A program made the position numbers and the translations under genes. Below, piece after piece: positions 8,292-13,327 of a DNA stretch of 13,327 bases. Location of the stretch: NCBI GenBank assembly GCA_017935525.1, contig JAGBHJ010000123.1:1-13327 (forward strand), given 5' to 3'. The notes beneath the pieces were generated by a model. It was not told the origin of the DNA, ran no database searches, and worked only from the letters and a program-made list of their open reading frames with translations. Every line of letters starts with the position of its first letter. Positions within the stretch are counted from its first letter, which is position 1. The stretch is from Clostridia bacterium. GTDB lineage: Bacteria; Bacillota; Clostridia; HGM11327.

Positions 8292-9074
8292 ATGGGAATA
8301 TTGAGACGCTTGGGCTTGCTCCGCAGAAAAAAGCCTACGGTATCCGTATTTGTCGATTTTGAGCATTGGTGTTATTCCTTGGATAATTTATTTAATATAC
8401 GCCCCGACGTGGCTGGCTTTTATGCTTTGGTAGCAAAGGAATACACCGTTAAGAACGTTTATTTCTTTGGTGATTTTACTTCCCCCGGGCTCAGGGCGGA
8501 GGTTGACAAGATCAGGGCGGTTACCAACAATATTATAGATACACAGAATTCGTCCCAGAGAGTTAAAAAGGATTTTACCGATTTTATTATGCTGGATTAT
8601 ATTTACAGGGACGTTGCGGAAAGAAAGTCGGCAAGCACGTACATTATATTTTCGGGTGACGGCCATTTTTCATCCGTTGCGGCATACCTCAAAAACAAGA
8701 GGAAGAAAAAGGTCGTGGTGTACGGAGTGGAAAAGTCCACCAGCAACAGGCTTAAGTCCATTGCTGACGAATGCATACTGATCCCCGGTGTTGAGGCGGA
8801 GAAGAATGCTTGCAAAAGGCTGATACTTGCCAGTATTGACTACAATATGTCGAAAAAGGGCAAGGGCGGTTATACTACCTATGGCAAGACCGTCAATATT
8901 GTAGCGTACAAAAACGAGCTTGACCGCGACTATGTGTCAGCCATGATGAAAGAGCTGACAGATGACGGCATCATATACAAAAAGGTGACGGTAATAGATA
9001 AAACACAGAAGATAACCACCATTGACGTCAACTGGGATGCGGCAATAAAGAACGGTCTTTGGGAGAAAAAGTGA
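8292..9074 (+). CDS. NYN/PIN-like domain protein with C-terminal winged-helix-like part
   Basis: Putative metal-dependent RNase of the NYN (LabA/DUF88) branch of the PIN-like fold; neither target nor activity is known. In the 260 residues, the first strand SVFVDFEH carries Asp22. Further acidic positions are Asp94 and Asp97 in KKDFTDF and Asp123 in FSGDGHF, and a last core strand is VVVYGVE, followed by Asp159 in SIADECIL. These acidic residues form the expected catalytic pocket. The C-terminal third (about 175-260) is basic, then helix-rich and ends in a beta hairpin (about 235-248), resembling a winged helix that could bind nucleic acid. The ribosome binding site AAAGGAGG (8274-8281) lies ten bases before ATG 8292. 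Only 15 bases separate its stop from the glycyl radical enzyme start, so the two are probably co-transcribed, an unexpected pairing. It could instead be an unrelated gene inserted ahead of the enzyme. Confidence 0.82.
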   Translation: MGILRRLGLLRRKKPTVSVFVDFEHWCYSLDNLFNIRPDVAGFYALVAKEYTVKNVYFFGDFTSPGLRAEVDKIRAVTNNIIDTQNSSQRVKKDFTDFIMLDYIYRDVAERKSASTYIIFSGDGHFSSVAAYLKNKRKKKVVVYGVEKSTSNRLKSIADECILIPGVEAEKNACKRLILASIDYNMSKKGKGGYTTYGKTVNIVAYKNELDRDYVSAMMKELTDDGIIYKKVTVIDKTQKITTIDVNWDAAIKNGLWEKK

Positions 9075-9089
9075 CGAAAGGAGATCAAC

Positions 9090-11231
9090 ATGAAAACCGA
9101 CGGATACTCATTTATGGGCAGAAGCGCCGTAAGATTAAAAGAAAGTACAAGAAAATATGCGTTTGAATCCATGCACGGCAAGTACGGCACGGATGCGCTG
9201 GAAAATTCCCCGTACGTTGATATTGGATACGTTGAGGGGTTTGAGCAGATGACGCCTGCTGAAAAGCACGATATTGCCATCCGACAGATCGCAAGCAAGG
9301 CACCTGTCAGAATTGTGGAGGGCGAGCTTATTGCGGGCGCTGCTACATTGGGGGACGCTATCAGAGCACGTGTGCCTGCGCGCTATAACGGTGAGTGGAT
9401 AATGTGGTCTGTGAGTCACTTGACGTTGGCGTTTGATAAGGTATTGAGAGTAGGCGTTGACGGCATAGAAAGAGAGTTGGACGATGCCATTGCCCGTGAC
9501 GGAGAAAACGCCTTTGCAAAAAGCCTGAAGAACACCGTGGAGTCCATGCGTATATGGCACAAGCGGTATCTGGATGCCACCAAGGGCAGGGTGAGGGAAA
9601 ACCTTGAACAGGTGCCCTTTGGCGTGCCGAAAAGCTTTTACCAGGCGGTGCAGTCGATCTGGTTTACATTTGCATTTACCAGACTTTGCGGAAACTGGCC
9701 CGGAATAGGCAGAATAGACCTGATGCTGGGGGAATACCTTAAGAAGGACCTGGCAGACGGGGTGATTACTCTCGACGAGGCAAGGGAGATACTGGCGCAT
9801 TTTTGGATAAAGGGCTGCGAATGGATAGAAAAGGATACCCCATTGGCAACGGGTGACGCACAGCATTACCAGAACATAGTGCTGGCAGGTGTTGACAGCG
9901 ACGGCAACGAGGTCACAAACGAGGTAACGTACCTTGTGTTGGATATCGTTGAGGAGCTGGGAATAAGTGACTTCCCCATTTCTATCAGAATAAACAAAAA
10001 TACTGACCCCAATTTGATAAAGAGAGCCGCAGAGGTGGTAAAGCTGGGCGGCGGAGTTATTGCGTTTTATAATGAGGATCTGATATTGAAGCCCTTGACG
10101 GACTACGGCTACCCCCTTGACGTTGCAAGGCGCTTTGCCAATGACGGATGCTGGGAGGTGCAGATACCCGGAGAAACCAATTTTTCATACGTTCCATACG
10201 ACGTGCTGAGAATTCTGCTGGACAAGGTACTGATGATAGGCAATGCCGAAGCAAGAAAGCGGTTTGATACGTATGATCAGCTGTATGCAGAGTACATACG
10301 CCTTGTAAACGCGGAAGCCCAAAGGATAATGGACGACAACAGAAGCTACCGCATTACAACGGACCCTGCAACGGGCGAAAAGCGCTGGCAGGGCGGGGCG
10401 GAGAACAGTACGGATGCGGTAGTGTCCTTGTTTGAGGATAGCTGTGTGGACAGGCTGAGGAGCTATTCCGCAGGCGGTACGAACTACACGGTTGTGTCGC
10501 CCCATATTGGCGGTGCGCCCGATGCGGCAAACAGTCTTTACGCAATTAAAAAGCTGGTTTATGAGAACAAGATGCTTTCCCTTGACGAGCTTTGCAAAAT
10601 ACTGGAGGACAACTGGGAGGGCAACGAGCTTCTGCGCCAATACGTAAGGAACAAGCTTACGTACTATGGCAACGACAACGACGAGGTGGATAGCATCTAT
10701 GGGGCGATACTTGACGACTTTGCTGACTTTGTGCTGGAATATAACAGGGAAAACGGAGACATGGTCAAATTTATACCCGGAGTTTCCACATTTGGCAGGC
10801 AGATAGATTGGGCACCGTACAGACGTGCAACCCCATTTGGCTACAAGGCGGGAGAGCTGTTGGCGGGCAATGCTTCCCCCACTCCCGGTACGGATATTTC
10901 GGGAGCTACGGGTATAATAAGGTCATACTGCAAGGCGGATATGGCAAAGCAGGTGTGCGGTGCGGCGCTGGATATAGTGCTGAATAAGCTTGCAGTCAGC
11001 GGTGACGAGGGAGTAAATGCCATTGCTGCCTTGGTAAAGGGCTTTTGCCAATTAGGCGGACATTTTTTGCAGATGGACGTACAGGACGAAAGCGTGCTGC
11101 TGGACGCAAGGGAGCATCCGGAAAACTACAAGACGCTGTCTGTCAGAGTTTCTGGCTGGAACGCACGGTTTGTGACTCTTGAAAAAAGATGGCAGGACAT
11201 GGTGATCGAAAGAACAAAGACGGGTATCTGA
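9090..11231 (+). CDS. Glycyl radical enzyme, dehydratase-like, unassigned substrate (PFL superfamily)
   Basis: Oxygen-sensitive cytoplasmic enzyme that uses a protein glycyl radical and a thiyl radical for C-O, C-C or C-N cleavage. The 713 residues (a little short for the family) contain the full barrel. Conserved stretches include HLTLAFDKVLRVG (110-122), HYQNIVLAGVD (259-269), and the active-site loop NDGCWEVQIPGETNF (351-365). The thiyl cysteine is Cys354 and the likely general base Glu356. The radical loop RVSGWNARF gives Gly689, 24 residues from the end. Pyruvate formate-lyase has two adjacent cysteines at this site; here only one is present, so formate-lyase activity is unlikely. The Cys-x-Glu plus PG pattern resembles glycerol, propanediol, choline and hydroxyproline lyases, which usually have Val or Ile where this protein has Trp355. 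The start at ATG 9090 has AAAGGAG six bases upstream. The activase gene follows after two bases. The superfamily is certain; the reaction is open. Confidence 0.93.
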   Translation: MKTDGYSFMGRSAVRLKESTRKYAFESMHGKYGTDALENSPYVDIGYVEGFEQMTPAEKHDIAIRQIASKAPVRIVEGELIAGAATLGDAIRARVPARYNGEWIMWSVSHLTLAFDKVLRVGVDGIERELDDAIARDGENAFAKSLKNTVESMRIWHKRYLDATKGRVRENLEQVPFGVPKSFYQAVQSIWFTFAFTRLCGNWPGIGRIDLMLGEYLKKDLADGVITLDEAREILAHFWIKGCEWIEKDTPLATGDAQHYQNIVLAGVDSDGNEVTNEVTYLVLDIVEELGISDFPISIRINKNTDPNLIKRAAEVVKLGGGVIAFYNEDLILKPLTDYGYPLDVARRFANDGCWEVQIPGETNFSYVPYDVLRILLDKVLMIGNAEARKRFDTYDQLYAEYIRLVNAEAQRIMDDNRSYRITTDPATGEKRWQGGAENSTDAVVSLFEDSCVDRLRSYSAGGTNYTVVSPHIGGAPDAANSLYAIKKLVYENKMLSLDELCKILEDNWEGNELLRQYVRNKLTYYGNDNDEVDSIYGAILDDFADFVLEYNRENGDMVKFIPGVSTFGRQIDWAPYRRATPFGYKAGELLAGNASPTPGTDISGATGIIRSYCKADMAKQVCGAALDIVLNKLAVSGDEGVNAIAALVKGFCQLGGHFLQMDVQDESVLLDAREHPENYKTLSVRVSGWNARFVTLEKRWQDMVIERTKTGI

Positions 11232-11233
11232 CG

Positions 11234-12136
11234 ATGGATAATATGATCAACGTGGTCGATATCGAAAGATTTTCCACAAAGGACGGCAAGGGCATACGCA
11301 CGGTGGTGTTTTTGCAGGGCTGTCCCTTAAGGTGCAGATGGTGCCACAACCCCGAATCCCAGTCGGCGGAGCCTGTGCTGATGTATTCGGCAGGGGAGTG
11401 CATCTCCTGCGGTGCCTGCGGCGTCAGCTGTAAGCAGGGCGCTCACGTGTTTGACGGCGGGCATCAGCTTGACAGAACCAAATGCATTTCCTGTGGTGCT
11501 TGCGCAAGGGTCTGCTGTACCAATGCGTTAAAGATGTCGTCCCGAGGGATGACGGCGGAGGAAATAATCCGTTTAGTGGAAAGGGACAAGCCTTTTTACG
11601 GCGACGAGGGCGGCATGACTCTTTCGGGCGGTGAGCCGTTGATGTATATGGAAGACGCCCTTTGTCTGCTGAGGCTTGCAAGGCAAAGTGGTATCAACGT
11701 GACGGTGGAAACCTCGGGAATGTTTTCTCCTACAAAAATGGAGGAGCTGGTAAGCCTTGTGGATACTTTTTACTGGGACGTAAAGGATACCGACACTGCA
11801 AGACACAAGCGTAATACGGGCGTGGGCAACGGGGAGATACTTTCAAACCTTATGCTGGCAGACCGCCTTGGCGGGAAAACCGTATTGAGGTGCCTTATGG
11901 TAAAAGGGGAAAACCTTGTGGCGGAGCATATTGACGGCATTGCGGAGCTTTACCGCAGTATGGAGAATTGCCTTGGCGTGCATCTTTTGAGCTACCACGC
12001 CTACGCAGGCTCAAAGGCGACCCTTATCGGCAGACCACCAAACGGGGACGAAAGGATGATCCCTGCGGATGAGGATATTATGTGGGCAAAAAACAGGCTG
12101 GAGGGCCTTGGTGTGCCCGTGTACGTACAAAAATAA
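11234..12136 (+). CDS. Glycyl-radical enzyme activating protein (radical SAM)
   Basis: Uses a [4Fe-4S] cluster and S-adenosylmethionine to install the glycyl radical on the enzyme encoded just upstream. In the 300 residues, the radical SAM motif is CPLRCRWC (Cys30, Cys34, Cys37). An inserted ferredoxin-like domain has two four-cysteine sets, CISCGACGVSC (56-66) and CISCGACARVC (84-94), as in activases of dehydratase-type glycyl radical enzymes. SAM-binding elements LSGGEPL (130-136) and VETSGM follow. ATG 11234 is chosen because it lies two bases after the partner's stop; ATG 11243 is an alternative. In-frame extension to 11189 would overlap the partner by 43 bases and is not supported. No strong ribosome binding site precedes it, so translation is probably coupled. 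A terminator follows eight bases after the stop. Confidence 0.93.
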   Translation: MDNMINVVDIERFSTKDGKGIRTVVFLQGCPLRCRWCHNPESQSAEPVLMYSAGECISCGACGVSCKQGAHVFDGGHQLDRTKCISCGACARVCCTNALKMSSRGMTAEEIIRLVERDKPFYGDEGGMTLSGGEPLMYMEDALCLLRLARQSGINVTVETSGMFSPTKMEELVSLVDTFYWDVKDTDTARHKRNTGVGNGEILSNLMLADRLGGKTVLRCLMVKGENLVAEHIDGIAELYRSMENCLGVHLLSYHAYAGSKATLIGRPPNGDERMIPADEDIMWAKNRLEGLGVPVYVQK

Positions 12137-12143
12137 GACGAGA

Positions 12144-12174
12144 AAAGGAGCGCGGTATTATCCTTCGCTCCTTT
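12144..12174. terminator. Bidirectional intrinsic terminator between convergent genes
   Basis: AAAGGAGCG (12144-12152) pairs perfectly with CGCTCCTTT (12166-12174), with a 13-base loop. On the plus strand the sequence continues GTGTTTTG; on the minus strand the stem ends in TTT followed by TCTCG and soon TATTTTTG. It lies between the activase stop and the amidase stop on the opposite strand and can serve both. Confidence 0.8.
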
Positions 12175-12182
12175 GTGTTTTG

Positions 12183-12917
12183 TCAGTCATACTTTATAAT
12201 TGCGGAAAAGCCTGCGTTTTTCAGCCTTTGAACAAGGGCTGAGGCGTTTTCCTTGGAGGAGAATGCACCGCACTGCACTCTGTAATACTTGGTGTCGCTT
12301 TGGCTTTCCTTAAGCCTTTGGGATATGACGTCAAAGATCAGATCAACGTTTTGGATTATCTCCTCGGTGTAGTCCTTTGGTGCTGGCTCCTGCTTTTGGG
12401 GCAGGGCGGCGTTTTTGGCAATGGCTGTTGCAATGGCGTTGCCTATGGCGACGGTGTTTTCCTTTATCCATTGCGCCTGCTGGGGGTTGGAGTGGAAGTC
12501 CACCTCAATATACGCCCTTGCGCAGATGGGGGAATTCAGCTCAATAAGGGAGTCAAACGCCTTGGAGCGACGCTTGGTGCCCGTAAGACTGCTGACCGTT
12601 TCCAAAAGCTCGCCTGCAAGCGCCTTGCCTGCAGCGTCGGTGGAGTGGAAATAGGTCTCCGTGCCCTTGACGGCGGGATCGTTGAATGCGTTTGTGTGGA
12701 TGGCAACGTAAAAGTTGACCCCCGTGGAGTTTGCGATGGCGGCACGCTTTGCCATGTCGTCATTTTGCTCTGCCATAAGCACCTCGCAGTCGTAATTTGC
12801 CAAAAGGTGGTCCCTTGCGGCGTTGGCGATAAGGGTGCATTGCTCGCATTCGTTGGTGTCGCCGTAGGCGCCCACGTTTGCGGTCTGGTTGGATGGAGAT
12901 AAAAAGATCTTTGTCAT
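12183..12917 (-). CDS. N-acetylmuramoyl-L-alanine amidase (Amidase_3) with C-terminal SPOR-like domain
   Basis: Cell-wall hydrolase that cleaves between muramic acid and the stem peptide. In the 244 residues, the Amidase_3 domain covers about 1-172. Zinc-site residues are Glu23 in NECEQC, His74 in AIHTNAF and Glu138 in AYIEVDFH. The usual first histidine of the DPGHGG motif is replaced: the protein reads LSPSNQ, with Asn at that place. This variant is recalled from a recurrent group of clostridial and phage amidases. After a proline/glutamine-rich linker (173-181), the end carries YYRVQCGAFSSKENA..LVQRLKNAGF (211-237), a SPOR repeat that binds denuded peptidoglycan. ATG 12917 is chosen because AAAGGA lies about eight bases before it; an upstream in-frame ATG at 12944 has no such site. 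There is no signal peptide, so export must be by lysis, mother-cell action or an unknown route. A sporulation or lytic role is possible (inference). Confidence 0.85.
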   Translation of the reverse strand: MTKIFLSPSNQTANVGAYGDTNECEQCTLIANAARDHLLANYDCEVLMAEQNDDMAKRAAIANSTGVNFYVAIHTNAFNDPAVKGTETYFHSTDAAGKALAGELLETVSSLTGTKRRSKAFDSLIELNSPICARAYIEVDFHSNPQQAQWIKENTVAIGNAIATAIAKNAALPQKQEPAPKDYTEEIIQNVDLIFDVISQRLKESQSDTKYYRVQCGAFSSKENASALVQRLKNAGFSAIIKYD

Positions 12918-13036
12918 AAAATCATTCCTTTCTTGTGGTATCATGATATTATTTTACAACGGGAAAGGTGAATGCTTTTGGAAAAGGGGGATATTTTTTT
13001 ATACTTGGGGAATGTGTAAATAAATTAAAAATAGTA

Positions 13037-13065
13037 TTGCAATTTTTGTTGATGTTTGATATAAT
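13037..13065 (+). promoter_or_regulatory. Sigma-A-type promoter of the secreted protein gene
   Basis: TTGCAA (13037-13042) and TATAAT (13060-13065) are 17 bases apart, and TGA before the -10 box gives an extended -10. Transcription would start near 13072, about 90 bases before the ATG. The stretch from 12918 to 13036, between this promoter and the amidase start, is AT-rich. I saw no further gene there and no convincing promoter for the amidase. Confidence 0.8.
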
Positions 13066-13071
13066 ATATTT

Positions 13072-13151
13072 AACGATAGTTGCTTGAGATGATTGAGTTA
13101 CAACAATGTGCATGAAGCGACTGATAGTTGCTTTACTGCAAAAATAAAAAA
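13072..13151 (+). promoter_or_regulatory. Structured 5' leader with two alternative hairpins
   Basis: The segment GAAGCGACTG (13114-13123) can pair in two ways. With the upstream copy it forms a nine-pair long-range stem (TAGTTGCTT, 13077-13085, with 13115-13123, two G-T pairs). With the downstream copy it forms a compact hairpin (13115-13122 with 13126-13133, one G-T pair, three-base loop GAT). Both cannot exist at once. There is no U-tract after the second hairpin, so any control would act on translation or RNA stability, as the ribosome binding site lies less than 20 bases further on. It matches no riboswitch class that I recognise. Function is inferred only from pairing. Confidence 0.45.
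13075..13133 (+). repeat. 11-bp direct repeat in the leader
   Basis: GATAGTTGCTT occurs exactly at 13075-13085 and again at 13123-13133, with start points 48 bases apart. Both copies lie between the promoter and the ribosome binding site of the last gene. They may be protein binding sites or the competing arms of an RNA switch. Confidence 0.75.
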
Positions 13152-13161
13152 GGAGGAAAAT

Positions 13162-13327
13162 ATGAAGAAACTATTTTCTGTTATTTTGAGCTTTTGTATG
13201 GCTTTGACGTGGTTATTCAACTCTGTGCCCACAGCGGCAAGAGCTGAGGAAGAGGTGCCGGCTGCTCCCATGGAGCTTTTGGCGGCAAACGAGATCTCCA
13301 AGTACATAGATTACAGCTCGGCTGTGG
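13162..13327 (+). CDS. Secreted protein of unknown function (3' end cut by window edge)
   Basis: The first 55 codons of a gene that runs off the right edge. The product starts with a classic Sec signal peptide: basic MKK, a hydrophobic core to about residue 20, and a likely signal peptidase I site after ARA (residues 26-28). Mature sequence EEEVPAAPMELLAANEI and a short stretch with IDYSS follow. The start is supported by GGAGG (13152-13156) five bases before ATG 13162 and by a clear promoter and leader upstream. The mature part is too short to recognise a domain. It is probably a large cell-surface or exported protein, to judge from the acidic, alanine/proline-rich beginning (inference). Confidence 0.8.
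   Translation, partial: MKKLFSVILSFCMALTWLFNSVPTAARAEEEVPAAPMELLAANEISKYIDYSSAV

Noticed and set aside
9090..11231. Pyruvate formate-lyase as the identity of the glycyl radical enzyme
   Set aside because: The active site has one cysteine followed by Trp-Glu instead of two adjacent cysteines, and the activase has the extra ferredoxin domain absent from the formate-lyase activase.
12300..12902. Plus-strand reading frame (200 codons) opposite the amidase
   Set aside because: The composition is low-complexity Gly/Val/Cys and it lies over a clear Amidase_3 plus SPOR gene; a shadow frame.
13072..13161. Known riboswitch (for example c-di-GMP) in the leader of the last gene
   Set aside because: The conserved core sequences of the classes I know are not present; only the alternative pairing can be supported.

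Overview
The window looks like a chromosomal segment of an anaerobic, low-to-mid GC Gram-positive bacterium of the class Clostridia, probably an uncultured gut-type member. This is an inference. It rests on strong GGAGG ribosome binding sites, sigma-A-type promoters with TGn extended -10 boxes, AGA/AGG-rich arginine codons, an oxygen-sensitive glycyl radical enzyme with its activase, and an 'SPSNQ' type cell-wall amidase. No rRNA, tRNA, CRISPR array, insertion sequence or phage gene was seen. No gene-free gap exceeds 250 bases.

Region 1 (1-3927) is the 3' part of a GldF/GldG-type ABC transport operon: an ABC-2 permease cut by the left edge, a membrane-anchored GldG-like auxiliary protein, and a DUF4340 protein that overlaps it by one base. 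An intrinsic terminator closes the operon. The ATPase gene probably lies just upstream, outside the window.

Region 2 (3955-8190) starts at a clear promoter (TTGAAT-17-TACAAT, extended -10). It carries four tightly packed genes: an MFS/GPH-like transporter with a large extracytoplasmic insertion, a membrane-anchored glycerophosphodiester phosphodiesterase, an alpha/beta hydrolase (esterase/lipase), and a xylose-isomerase-like TIM-barrel protein. The last is interrupted by one in-frame TAG codon with everything else intact. The gene content suggests uptake and breakdown of an esterified or glycosylated small molecule.

Region 3 (8191-12177) begins with a 101-base gap holding a perfect hairpin without a U-tract. 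A NYN-domain putative RNase gene follows, then a 713-residue glycyl radical enzyme and its two-[4Fe-4S]-ferredoxin-type activase 2 bases downstream, and a bidirectional terminator. The enzyme has the active-site signature Gly-Cys-Trp-Glu. This keeps the Cys-x-Glu of dehydratase-type members but places Trp beside the thiyl cysteine, so its substrate cannot be assigned. Regions 2 and 3 could form one catabolic locus, but no shared transcript is proven.

Region 4 (12183-13327) holds a convergent amidase gene with a C-terminal SPOR-like domain. A divergent promoter (TTGCAA-17-TATAAT) drives a secreted protein that runs off the right edge. Its roughly 90-base leader has an 11-bp direct repeat flanking a complementary segment, so two mutually exclusive hairpins can be drawn.

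The most interesting items are the unassigned glycyl radical enzyme and its neighbourhood, the lone in-frame amber codon in a window where none of 11 visible genes ends in TAG, and the switch-like leader of the last gene.
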